From assembly GCA_938038645.1 (NCBI GenBank), contig CALHTA010000257.1, forward strand, positions 1 through 5,936: DNA of 5,936 nt. Direction: 5' to 3'. Shown here piece by piece: positions 1-5,936 of the stretch (within the stretch, counting starts at the first letter, position 1; each line of letters starts with the position of its first letter). Position numbers and translations under genes: made by a program. The DNA comes from an uncultured Thiotrichaceae bacterium (lineage in GTDB: Bacteria; Pseudomonadota; Gammaproteobacteria; Thiotrichales; Thiotrichaceae). A model generated the notes under the pieces. The model made no database searches, was not told where the DNA came from, and saw nothing but the letters and a program-made list of their open reading frames with translations.

Positions 1-1
1 C

Positions 2-703
2 CCTGAACTTGCCAGCGCTGCCACAAGCGGCATGAAAGATATCACTATTAATACGCCTGCTGGAAAATCGGTAACGGCCTCTGTCGCATTTCCTGTACAG
101 AAAAATGCACCGACGATTCTGCTGATTCATGAGTGGTGGGGGTTAAATAACCAGATCAAGGTAATGGCCGCTGAATTCGCTAAGCTAGGTTATATAGCGG
201 TTGCAGTCGATATGTATGGTGGCGAAGTCGCATCAACTCCTAAAGAGGCGATGTCGCTGATGAAAGGGGTTACTCCAGAGTCTGGTACTGACACTGTAAC
301 TGCTTGGATCGATTGGTTAAAAAACCATGAGCGCAGTACTGGCAAAGTTGCCACATTAGGATGGTGCTTTGGTGGGGGTTGGTCGTTAAATGCCTCATTG
401 GCAAACAAAGTTGATGCGACAGTTATTTACTATGGTCGAGTCAATAAAACGGCTGAGCAGTTAGCTACATTAAGCAGCCCAGTGTTGGGCCATTTTGGTA
501 CAAAAGATAAAAGTATCAATAAAGAAATGGTCAATGGCTTCCTTAAAGCTGCTACAGAAGCGGGCAAGGACAAACAAATACTGACTTACTGGTATAATGC
601 GGGCCATGCTTTTGCTAATCCCACAGGGGCACGCTATGACGAAGCTGATGCTGCTTTAGCGTGGGAAAGAACACAGGTTTTCCTGAAAGCACACCTGTCT
701 TAA
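2..703 (+). CDS. Dienelactone hydrolase family protein (alpha/beta hydrolase), 5' end unresolved
   Basis: Predicted alpha/beta hydrolase of the dienelactone hydrolase (DLH) family, which cleaves ester or lactone bonds with a Cys-Asp-His triad. Numbering from the ATG at 32 (223 residues, normal for the family): Glu34 in HEWWGLN, nucleophile Cys112 in GWCFGGGW, Asp159 in FGTKDK and His192 in NAGHAF, so all catalytic residues are present. The substrate cannot be told; many relatives are general carboxyl-esterases. The start is uncertain. ATG 32 gives a normal DLH N-terminus (MKDITINTP), but no convincing Shine-Dalgarno precedes it and the frame stays open to the window edge, reading PELASAATSG. 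That stretch resembles the end of a Sec signal peptide with an A-S-A cleavage site, so the true start may lie upstream and the enzyme could be exported; this is inference. The gene converges on ubiB and ends 25 bp before a terminator hairpin. Confidence 0.85.
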   Translation, partial: PELASAATSGMKDITINTPAGKSVTASVAFPVQKNAPTILLIHEWWGLNNQIKVMAAEFAKLGYIAVAVDMYGGEVASTPKEAMSLMKGVTPESGTDTVTAWIDWLKNHERSTGKVATLGWCFGGGWSLNASLANKVDATVIYYGRVNKTAEQLATLSSPVLGHFGTKDKSINKEMVNGFLKAATEAGKDKQILTYWYNAGHAFANPTGARYDEADAALAWERTQVFLKAHLS

Positions 704-728
704 CTTCATTTTATAAATGCTAATCACT

Positions 729-760
729 AACGCCAGTAGACTAAAATCTACTGGCGTTTT
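729..760 (+). terminator. Rho-independent terminator of the DLH-family gene, overlapping the ubiB 3' end
   Basis: A perfect 12-bp inverted repeat, AACGCCAGTAGA (729-740) and TCTACTGGCGTT (747-758), encloses a 6-nt loop, CTAAAA. The right arm runs into a TTTT tract at 757-760, and the stem starts 25 nt after the hydrolase stop codon. This fits a plus-strand intrinsic terminator, with a short U tract. On the minus strand the same stem contains the last codons and TAG stop of ubiB (748-750), but no T tract follows it there, so it is a weaker terminator for the ubi operon. Confidence 0.8.
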
Positions 761-2403
761 AGTAAGGCGTAACCTAGCAATATCAAACCAAAACCGCCTA
801 CAAGCCCACTAAACAGATCAAGCCCTGGTGATTGAGATAACCCGTTATTCAACACCGCGCCAATTAACAGAGCCGAACCAATAATACTCACAATTACCTG
901 TTGGTTTGAGCGCTTAACCGTTTCGACAAGTTGTTTTGTTTCTTCCATATCCGACTGCGTTTTTTGCTGACCTAGCTGAGCCATTTGTAAAATCGCTTCA
1001 TTGAGTGCAACCGGCATTCCAGGGGCTTGCTCCATGAATTTTGGAAAATTCTTTTGCATACCATTGATCAAAGAGCGAAGGCCTACCTGCTCGTCCATCC
1101 AACGTTCTAGGAAGGGTTTTGCAGTCACCCATAAATCTAAATCCGGATAGACTTCGCGCCCCATGCCTTCGATATTTAATAACGTTTTTTGCAGCAACAC
1201 TAACTGAGGCTGCACTTCCATATCAAATCGGCGGGCTGTTTGGAAAAGCCTGAGCAGCAATTTTCCATAGGAAATATCTTTAAAAGTAAGCTGGAAGATG
1301 GGCTCACAAACCGTGCGAATAGCCGCTTCAAATTCTACAACACTAGTGCCACTTGGCACCCAGCCAGACTCGATATGCACTTCAGCAACTTTCTTATAAT
1401 CCCGATTAAAAAATGCATGCAGGTTTTCTGCTAGGTAGCGTTGATCTTGCACGCTTAGCGAACCGACAATCCCAAAATCGACAGAGATGTATTTAGGATC
1501 ATGAGGTTTAGCCACATCAACAAAGACATTACCCGGATGCATATCAGCATGGAAAAAATTGTGTCTAAATACTTGGGTGAAAAAGATATCAACACCGCGC
1601 TCTGCTAATGCTTTCATATTTGCATTAGCGGCTTTCAAACCGGCTATATCGCCCCCGTTAAGGCCATATATGCGCTCCATCACCAATACATTAGGCGCAC
1701 AATAATCCCAATACACTTTTGGTATATATAAATCAGGTGAGTTTTCAAAGTTACGACGTAACTGATTAGCATTGGCCGCTTCTCGTTGTAAGTCTAGCTC
1801 ATCGAAAATGGTTTTTTCATATTCAGCAACCACTTCAACCGGCCGTAAACGCTTGCCCGTACTGCTTAAATTGTGCAGTAACTTAGCCAATAAAAACAGT
1901 AAGTTAATATCTTGCTGAATAACTTTTTCAATCTCAGGGCGCACCACTTTAACAATGACTTCAGCGCCACCTTGCAAACTGGCTGAGTAAACCTGAGCTA
2001 TTGAGGCAGCTGCTAATGGTTCTTGATCAAATCTTTTGAATATCGTGTTAACCGGCTGACCTAGATTACCCTCAATCAGGTGAATGGCTTGATCCGTTGG
2101 GAATGGCGGAACATCATCTTGCAACTTCGCAAGTTCATCTGCATAACGCTCAGGCAACATATCGCGACGCGTTGATAAGATCTGCCCAAACTTTACAAAT
2201 ACTGGGCCTAGATCTTCAAGTGCGCGGCGCACAGATACTGCGGGCTCCAAGACGTCACGCTGCTTCCACTTCCAAGGCGCAAGCTTATAAACAGGCTTTA
2301 GAAAACGCAACTTCGGAGTGTTTATAGCAAGGTCATCGAGCCCATAGCGAACCATAACGCGAGTGATGAGCAACAGCCGCCCTAGCTGGGAAATCAATTT
2401 CAT
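748..2403 (-). CDS. ubiB: UbiB, ubiquinone biosynthesis atypical kinase/ATPase (ABC1/ADCK family)
   Basis: UbiB is required for aerobic ubiquinone synthesis. The family has a protein-kinase-like fold, behaves as an ATPase, and is thought to help hydrophobic quinone intermediates leave the membrane. This 551-residue protein is close to the usual length. Visible motifs in order: the family-specific KxGQ motif (K71-Q74), an Ala-rich nucleotide loop AAASIAQVYSA (131-141), the VxVK lysine K152, the ExD motif E202-D204, the catalytic loop HADMHPGN with D287 and N292, and the metal-binding DFG at 309-311. Two hydrophobic segments near the C-terminus (about 503-520 and 531-548) are the expected membrane hairpin. 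The ATG overlaps the ubiJ stop by 4 bp (ATGA), suggesting translational coupling; a GGAG lies about 13 nt upstream. The gene is last in its operon. In E. coli tatABC follows ubiB; here a convergent hydrolase gene does. No key residue is missing. Confidence 0.97.
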   Translation of the reverse strand: MKLISQLGRLLLITRVMVRYGLDDLAINTPKLRFLKPVYKLAPWKWKQRDVLEPAVSVRRALEDLGPVFVKFGQILSTRRDMLPERYADELAKLQDDVPPFPTDQAIHLIEGNLGQPVNTIFKRFDQEPLAAASIAQVYSASLQGGAEVIVKVVRPEIEKVIQQDINLLFLLAKLLHNLSSTGKRLRPVEVVAEYEKTIFDELDLQREAANANQLRRNFENSPDLYIPKVYWDYCAPNVLVMERIYGLNGGDIAGLKAANANMKALAERGVDIFFTQVFRHNFFHADMHPGNVFVDVAKPHDPKYISVDFGIVGSLSVQDQRYLAENLHAFFNRDYKKVAEVHIESGWVPSGTSVVEFEAAIRTVCEPIFQLTFKDISYGKLLLRLFQTARRFDMEVQPQLVLLQKTLLNIEGMGREVYPDLDLWVTAKPFLERWMDEQVGLRSLINGMQKNFPKFMEQAPGMPVALNEAILQMAQLGQQKTQSDMEETKQLVETVKRSNQQVIVSIIGSALLIGAVLNNGLSQSPGLDLFSGLVGGFGLILLGYALLKRQ

Positions 2404-3029
2404 TTAGCGGATGAATCTCCGGAGCGCTTCGCTTCTAATAATTTAAGTCTTGCTTCTAAGCGATCGCCTGCCATTCTTAAATCATCAACGTCTTCCATAA
2501 ATTGATTAATCTCAGCTTTGGCGGGGACCATTCGGCTTTCTTCACTTAAATATTCAGCGACATTATTCTTCATTGCATCAACGGTCTCGGACACCCATTC
2601 GTTACCTTTTCGAACGGTGCTTCCCGCTTGATAGGCAGGGATGTCACCCACTATCTTTGAAAGCAAGTCTTCCCAATCAATCGATGCTTCTGAGAGCATG
2701 CGGCTAAACCCTTCCGCCACTCGCATATCGCCTGAGATCTCAACATCGCTTTCAAGCATTGCGCTCGCACTGTCTTCACTTTGCCCTAATCGAACTAAAC
2801 TGGCCAAGGAGCCAGAAATCGTCGCATCGGGTGTTCCTGCGTATTCACCCAAGAGCTGGATATCTTCAGCGCCTACTAAACTGTAGACATCGAGGTCTAA
2901 GCCTTTGATATGTAGTAGGATAATTTTGTCGTGCAAAGCCTTACTTCGGCTAAAGGCTTCACCATCTAGATGCAAATAGGCATTAAGCGCCCTTTCAATA
3001 CCTGCAAGAAGCGATACGGGCAGCTCCAT
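2400..3029 (-). CDS. ubiJ: UbiJ, SCP2-domain accessory factor of ubiquinone biosynthesis
   Basis: UbiJ is a non-catalytic factor that binds quinone-precursor lipids through an SCP2-like domain and, with UbiK, supports the soluble complex of Ubi hydroxylases and methyltransferases. The protein has 209 residues, close to the roughly 200 of the E. coli protein. Residues about 10-115 show the SCP2 pattern, including the ISGSLASLVRL stretch (71-81) and VEISGDMRVAEGF (96-108). DWEDLLSKIVGDIPAY (118-133) matches the segment that follows the domain in UbiJ proteins. Residues about 170-202 are charged, with heptad-like spacing (LRMAGDRLEARLKLLEAK), consistent with the C-terminal coiled coil. It is identified by this architecture and by its place between ubiE and ubiB. 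Its ATG overlaps the ubiE TGA by one base (TGATG) and the best upstream Shine-Dalgarno is a distant AGG, so reinitiation after ubiE is likely. Confidence 0.93.
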   Translation of the reverse strand: MELPVSLLAGIERALNAYLHLDGEAFSRSKALHDKIILLHIKGLDLDVYSLVGAEDIQLLGEYAGTPDATISGSLASLVRLGQSEDSASAMLESDVEISGDMRVAEGFSRMLSEASIDWEDLLSKIVGDIPAYQAGSTVRKGNEWVSETVDAMKNNVAEYLSEESRMVPAKAEINQFMEDVDDLRMAGDRLEARLKLLEAKRSGDSSAK

Positions 3030-3781
3030 CAGAACTTATAGCCTGTATGAAGTGCAACGATTCCACCCGTCATATTGTGATAGCTGACTTTTTCAAAACC
3101 AGCGTCCTGCATCATGCCCTTTAATGTTTCTTGATCAGGATGCATACGAATTGATTCTGCTAGGTAACGATAGCTGTCAGCGTCATTAGCAACGATTTTG
3201 CCAACTAGCGGCAGCACCTTAAACGAGTACTGATCATAGATAGCGTTCAAACCTGGCACGACGGGCTTTGAGAACTCCAAAACCATTAACTTGCCGCCCG
3301 GTTTAATGGTTCTGAATATAGATTTCAGTGCATTGTCTTTGTTGGTCACATTCCTTAAACCAAAAGCCATGGTGACAATATCAAACTGATTATCTTCAAA
3401 AGGTAAGTCTTCGGCATCAGCTTCAACGTAGTCAATATTGCCCGCAATGCCCATATTAGTCAGGCGCTCGCGTCCCTGCTCCAACATCGATGAATTGATA
3501 TCAGACAATATAACTTTGCCGGTAGGGCCAACGATTCGAGTAAACTTAGCGGCTAAATCGCCCGTACCACCCGCTAAATCTAATATCTGATGACCTCTTC
3601 TCGCACCTGATTTATTAATGGTATAACGCTTCCAAAGGCGGTGGATTCCTCCAGACATGAGGTCGTTCATAATGTCGTATTTACTGGCAACTGAGTGGAA
3701 TACCTCGCCCACCTTAGTTACTTTTTCTTCAACGGCTACATTTTCAAAGCCGAAGTGAGTGGTTGTATTTTTATCTGACAT
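3029..3781 (-). CDS. ubiE: UbiE, ubiquinone/menaquinone biosynthesis C-methyltransferase
   Basis: This SAM-dependent class I methyltransferase adds the C-methyl group to the benzoquinol ring in ubiquinone synthesis and, in species that make it, to demethylmenaquinol. Its 250 residues match the usual length (251 in E. coli). Visible motifs: the UbiE N-terminal signature [20 protein letters not shown] (31-50), SAM-binding motif [12 protein letters not shown] (67-77), an acidic residue at the end of strand 2 (D94 in LSDIN), ADAEDLPF (121-128), the family signature [13 protein letters not shown] (133-145), [14 protein letters not shown] (160-173), and the C-terminal [15 protein letters not shown]. 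The ATG at 3781 is supported by an AGG (3791-3793) with a 9-nt spacer. It is first in the ubiE-ubiJ-ubiB operon and divergent from the histidine-rich gene. I did not find a convincing -35/-10 pair for it. Confidence 0.97.
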   Translation of the reverse strand: MSDKNTTTHFGFENVAVEEKVTKVGEVFHSVASKYDIMNDLMSGGIHRLWKRYTINKSGARRGHQILDLAGGTGDLAAKFTRIVGPTGKVILSDINSSMLEQGRERLTNMGIAGNIDYVEADAEDLPFEDNQFDIVTMAFGLRNVTNKDNALKSIFRTIKPGGKLMVLEFSKPVVPGLNAIYDQYSFKVLPLVGKIVANDADSYRYLAESIRMHPDQETLKGMMQDAGFEKVSYHNMTGGIVALHTGYKF

Positions 3782-3945
3782 ATTTTTTTACCTAAAGCCT
3801 ATTTTTAACCATTCATCTTAGGAAATGTTAATTCGGTTCGTTTTTACATAACGGCTAACCGCTCTCAAGCCTTATTGTAGCAACCAATGTCACTGTTATG
3901 CCATTAGGCTTAATAAACAAAAAATAATCGACCGGAAACGTCACT
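3782..3945. other. Divergent intergenic region between ubiE and the His-rich gene
   Basis: These 164 AT-rich bases should carry promoters in both directions, but no pair of hexamers is convincing. On the minus strand TACAAT (3879-3874) is a good -10 for ubiE but has no matching -35 at 16-18 bp. On the plus strand TTGTAG (3875-3880) with TATGCC 16 bp further on is weak. The translation signals are clearer: AGG at 3793-3791 for ubiE, and GGAAA at 3934-3938 for the downstream gene, 7-8 nt from its ATG. A short symmetric element, ATTA-GGCT-TAAT (3903-3914), could be a site for a regulator, but its arms are only 4 bp. Confidence 0.4.
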
Positions 3946-4764
3946 ATGAAAATATTATTCACTTCTTTATTTATCAGTTTATTGACTGTTTTTGCTACTG
4001 CCGCACACGCTGGCTCTGATGGCTCAGAAGATCAAGTTGCCCAGCAAGCAAAGCCTCGCCTAGCAAACTGCAAAGACTGCCTAGATGCAGGATATCGTCG
4101 TGGTTATGCCGAAGGTGAAGCAGCAGCACTTGAAAATACCCCTCAAGGTAGCAGTAGTGTGACCACACCACTCAGCTATAGAAAACCAGTTTATGTTAAC
4201 GCTCAAGTGGCCCAACAACAAAAGCGACAGCCTGCAATGCAGCCACGTTTAGTACAGCAACAACCAGTGCAAGCTAGGAAGCCTATTCAACGAATTCAGC
4301 AAAGTAATCGCCACGCGGGCCACGGACATCACACTCAGGCACAGGTATTAGACTGCGAGCTGACTGATTCACTAAACCGAGGTGCTAACCCAGTCACTAC
4401 GATTATTTCTACTCAAAAATTTAATCGTCCTGTTAAGTCTGCGAATCATCACTATATTCAAGGTGGTAAGCCAGCACCAATGAAACATACCGGTAAGATT
4501 CAGCACCATGACCACTCACATCACACTCACGCTGAAAAAGCTGATTGTGAATTAACGGATGCACTGAACAGAGGTGCAGGGCCAGTGACTACCATTATGT
4601 CTAGATCAAGTTATCCCGCTCATTCACCGGTTCAACACAATGCAAAACAACACTTTTTGCATGGTGATCATGGACATCACAGCGAGGTTGAAAGAGCTGA
4701 CTGTGCTTTAACAGATGCACTTAATCGTAACGGCTCAGTTGTTCGAGTTGTTAGAAAGTACTAG
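3946..4764 (+). CDS. Exported histidine-rich repeat protein of unknown function
   Basis: I do not recognise a family. The 272-residue protein starts with a clear Sec signal peptide: MK, a hydrophobic core at about 3-18, and a likely cut after A20-H21-A22. The mature part has an N-terminal CKDC motif (C42, C45) followed by DAGYRRGYAEGEA, then a Gln/Pro/Arg-rich linker (about 85-122). Three spaced repeats follow, each a His cluster, a short spacer, and DCxLTDxLNR. Their cysteines are C137, C201 and C253. All 20 histidines of the mature protein fall in residues 123-245. No membrane helix or lipobox is seen, so a soluble periplasmic or secreted location is inferred. Binding of a transition metal (Zn, Cu, Ni) is a reasonable inference from the His/Cys content, not shown. 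The start is supported by a GGAAA about 8 nt upstream and by the signal peptide. The gene stands alone: ubiE is divergent and a terminator follows. Long low-complexity parts make database matches unreliable. Confidence 0.85.
   Translation: MKILFTSLFISLLTVFATAAHAGSDGSEDQVAQQAKPRLANCKDCLDAGYRRGYAEGEAAALENTPQGSSSVTTPLSYRKPVYVNAQVAQQQKRQPAMQPRLVQQQPVQARKPIQRIQQSNRHAGHGHHTQAQVLDCELTDSLNRGANPVTTIISTQKFNRPVKSANHHYIQGGKPAPMKHTGKIQHHDHSHHTHAEKADCELTDALNRGAGPVTTIMSRSSYPAHSPVQHNAKQHFLHGDHGHHSEVERADCALTDALNRNGSVVRVVRKY
4318..4410 (+). repeat. His-cluster/DCELTD repeat unit 1 (residues 125-155)
   Basis: First copy of the internal module in the histidine-rich protein: GHGHH, a short spacer, DCELTDSLNRG, then NPVTTIIS. 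Cys137 is encoded at 4354-4356. It differs from unit 2 at many third codon positions although the core protein sequence is nearly the same. Confidence 0.85.
4510..4602 (+). repeat. His-cluster/DCELTD repeat unit 2 (residues 189-219)
   Basis: Second copy: DHSHHTH, a short spacer, DCELTDALNRG, then GPVTTIMS. Cys201 is 64 residues after Cys137. This copy has the densest His cluster, with H187, H188, H190, H192, H193 and H195 within nine residues. Confidence 0.85.
4666..4755 (+). repeat. His-cluster/DCALTD repeat unit 3 (residues 241-270)
   Basis: Third and most divergent copy: DHGHH, a short spacer, DCALTDALNR, then a changed tail (NGSVVRVVR) at the protein C-terminus. Cys253 is 52 residues after Cys201, so the linker before this copy is shorter. 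Confidence 0.8.
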
Positions 4765-4791
4765 TTTTAAGTCATCGTTTCATTGACACTA

Positions 4792-4826
4792 AAGGGGTGC
4801 CAATTAATTGGCGCCCCTTCTTGTTT
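4792..4826 (+). terminator. Rho-independent terminator of the His-rich gene
   Basis: Arms AAGGGGTGCC (4792-4801) and GGCGCCCCTT (4810-4819) pair over 10 bp with one T-G wobble. The enclosed AATTAATT can add two A-T pairs, leaving a TTAA loop. A T-rich tail (CTTGTTTAT) follows, and the stem begins 27 nt after the stop codon. The wobble pairs as G-U in plus-strand RNA but would be an A-C mismatch in minus-strand RNA, which supports the plus orientation. Confidence 0.85.
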
Positions 4827-4840
4827 ATACAAATTCTATT

Positions 4841-4856
4841 TTGTCTTTTTTGACAA
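4841..4856. repeat. Short inverted repeat overlapping the lipA -35 element
   Basis: TTGTC (4841-4845) and GACAA (4852-4856) form perfect 5-bp arms around six T residues, and the right arm lies in the TTGACA -35 box. It could be an operator half-site pair, or a chance product of a T-rich stretch after the terminator. No known regulator site is recognised. Confidence 0.3.
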
Positions 4857-4878
4857 CTCCGCCTATAGAAAATCTAAT
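4850..4878 (+). promoter_or_regulatory. Predicted sigma-70 promoter P1 for lipA
   Basis: A perfect -35 hexamer TTGACA (4850-4855) is followed after exactly 17 bp by TCTAAT (4873-4878), one mismatch from the consensus -10. Transcription would start near 4885, about 78 nt before the lipA ATG and downstream of the preceding terminator. This is the best promoter match in the window. Confidence 0.7.
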
Positions 4879-4918
4879 CTATCGAAGCATTGAATTACGG
4901 TAGCTTTCATGGATTTCT

Positions 4919-4927
4919 TGTTATACT
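4919..4927 (+). promoter_or_regulatory. Possible extended -10 promoter P2 for lipA
   Basis: TGTTATACT fits the extended -10 pattern TGnTATAAT with one mismatch. There is no recognisable -35 at 16-18 bp, which extended -10 promoters can tolerate. The start would be near 4934, giving a leader of about 30 nt to lipA. It is an alternative or a second start to P1. Confidence 0.5.
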
Positions 4928-4962
4928 CACGCCTTAGATAACCCTGTTCTGAAGGCAAAATC

Positions 4963-5925
4963 ATGAGTGAAAGTACTTCGAAAGTTACCCAAGGTGTTAA
5001 ATTGCGTGGTGCAGAGAAAGTTGCCCGCATACCCATTAAAGTTGTACCTAGTACTGAAATCAAACGTAAACCTTCTTGGATTCGCGCCAAAGCACCCACC
5101 ACCCCTGAAGTTAGACGCCTAAAAGAGATTCTTCGGGAACAAAAGCTGAATACGGTTTGTGAAGAGGCAGCTTGCCCTAACCTTGGGGAGTGTTTCACCA
5201 AAGGAACCGCCACCTTCATGATTATGGGGGCTATCTGTACACGCAGGTGTCCTTTCTGTGATGTTGCACATGGTAGGCCAGATCCCTTAGACCAGGAAGA
5301 GCCAATTAATATGGCTGAGACGATCAAAGCAATGGGCTTGAGGTATGTCGTAATCACCTCAGTCGATAGAGATGATTTGAGGGATGGTGGAGCAGGTCAC
5401 TTTGTTGAATGCATTAGGAAAACGCGCGAGTTGAATCCTGGCATTAACATAGAAATCCTTACGCCTGATTTTAGAGGACGTATGGACATCGCACTGGAGA
5501 TCATGAGTAATTCACCTCCTGATGTGTTTAATCATAACCTAGAAACTGTGCCACGTTTATATAAAAAAGCCCGCCCTGGTTCAGATTATCAATGGTCTTT
5601 AGATCTCATAAAGAAATTCAAAGGCATGTACCCAGACATCCCTACAAAGTCCGGTTTAATGCTGGGCTTAGGCGAAAGCTTAGAAGAAGTTCAGAACGTT
5701 ATGCAGGACCTATTGAATCATGGCTGCAACATGTTGACACTAGGTCAATACCTGCAACCAAGCCTCGACCATTTAGCTGTAGAACGGTTTGTAACACCAG
5801 AAGAGTTTAAACAGCTAGAAGTCATTGGCTATGAAATGGGTTTCACTCACGTTGCCAGTGGGCCGATGGTTCGTTCGTCTTATCATGCTGACTTGCAAGC
5901 TGAAGGACTTGTTCAACAGTTCTAA
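4963..5925 (+). CDS. lipA: LipA, lipoyl synthase (radical SAM)
   Basis: Lipoyl synthase inserts sulfur at C6 and C8 of the octanoyl group carried by lipoyl domains (E2 subunits of 2-oxoacid dehydrogenases, GcvH), making the lipoyl cofactor. It holds two [4Fe-4S] clusters. The auxiliary, sulfur-donating cluster is ligated by CX4CX5C (C66, C71, C77) and the serine motif RSSY (304-307). The radical SAM cluster is bound by CX3CX2C (C92, C96, C99). Other family marks are the substrate-binding region [16 protein letters not shown] (132-147), [12 protein letters not shown] (189-200), [10 protein letters not shown] (229-238) and [10 protein letters not shown] (258-267). The 320 residues match the full length, and the N-terminal extension (1-50) is normal. 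The ATG has an AAGG 7 nt upstream. It probably has its own promoter. lipB, often next to lipA in gammaproteobacteria, is not upstream; the window ends 11 bp after the stop codon, so the downstream neighbour is unseen. Confidence 0.98.
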   Translation: MSESTSKVTQGVKLRGAEKVARIPIKVVPSTEIKRKPSWIRAKAPTTPEVRRLKEILREQKLNTVCEEAACPNLGECFTKGTATFMIMGAICTRRCPFCDVAHGRPDPLDQEEPINMAETIKAMGLRYVVITSVDRDDLRDGGAGHFVECIRKTRELNPGINIEILTPDFRGRMDIALEIMSNSPPDVFNHNLETVPRLYKKARPGSDYQWSLDLIKKFKGMYPDIPTKSGLMLGLGESLEEVQNVMQDLLNHGCNMLTLGQYLQPSLDHLAVERFVTPEEFKQLEVIGYEMGFTHVASGPMVRSSYHADLQAEGLVQQF

Positions 5926-5936
5926 TTGATTACCTA

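Noticed and set aside
190..408. 72-codon minus-strand frame inside the hydrolase gene
   Set aside because: Antisense shadow of a gene whose catalytic motifs are intact; no family resemblance.
1240..2327. Plus-strand frames at 1240-1434 and 2097-2327 inside ubiB
   Set aside because: Antisense to conserved ubiB motifs, short, with no convincing start context.
2641..2886. 81-codon plus-strand frame inside ubiJ
   Set aside because: Antisense shadow of ubiJ; Ser/Pro-rich composition typical of reverse-frame reading.
3874..3879. TACAAT (minus strand) as the ubiE -10 box
   Set aside because: A good hexamer, but no recognisable -35 or TGn extension; kept only as a remark in the intergenic entry.
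4783..4788. TTGACA as a -35 element just before the terminator
   Set aside because: At 17 bp the sequence is AATTGG, inside the terminator stem; no usable -10 follows.
4863..5357. 164-codon minus-strand open frame over the lipA promoter and 5' end
   Set aside because: It lies mostly antisense to the well-supported lipA, shows no recognisable domain, and covers the lipA promoter region.
5592..5810. 72-codon plus-strand frame inside lipA
   Set aside because: An alternative frame of lipA with no domain or start signal; the lipA frame holds the conserved motifs.

Overview
The window looks like ordinary chromosome from a gammaproteobacterium of moderate-to-low GC (roughly 45% by eye). The evidence is the ubiE-ubiJ-ubiB order, which is typical of gammaproteobacteria, and a 320-residue LipA close in length to the E. 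coli enzyme. A marine lineage such as Kangiellaceae/Oceanospirillales is a guess only. There are six protein genes and no RNA genes, mobile elements or CRISPR arrays. The core genes all look intact; only the 5' end of the first gene is unresolved, because its frame runs off the window edge.

Layout. (1) 2-703, plus strand: a dienelactone hydrolase-family alpha/beta hydrolase, ending before a strong hairpin at 729-760. (2) 3781 down to 748, minus strand: the ubiquinone biosynthesis operon ubiE-ubiJ-ubiB, with a 1-bp overlap (TGATG) and a 4-bp overlap (ATGA). It converges on the hydrolase gene, and the ubiB stop codon lies inside the hydrolase terminator stem. (3) 3782-3945: a 164-bp divergent intergenic region. 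(4) 3946-4764, plus strand: an unrecognised exported histidine-rich protein with three spaced copies of a His-cluster plus DCxLTDxLNR module, followed by a terminator. (5) 4850-4927: two good promoter candidates. (6) 4963-5925: lipA, lipoyl synthase.

How the genes relate. UbiE is the C-methyltransferase of ubiquinone/menaquinone synthesis, UbiJ is the SCP2-domain lipid-binding scaffold of the soluble Ubi complex, and UbiB is the membrane-anchored atypical kinase/ATPase needed for the same pathway. LipA makes the lipoyl cofactor of pyruvate and 2-oxoglutarate dehydrogenases, so it also serves aerobic metabolism, but it has its own transcription signals here and no lipB next to it. The hydrolase and the His-rich protein have no evident link to quinone or lipoate synthesis. 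The His-rich protein is the only part of the window that looks undescribed.
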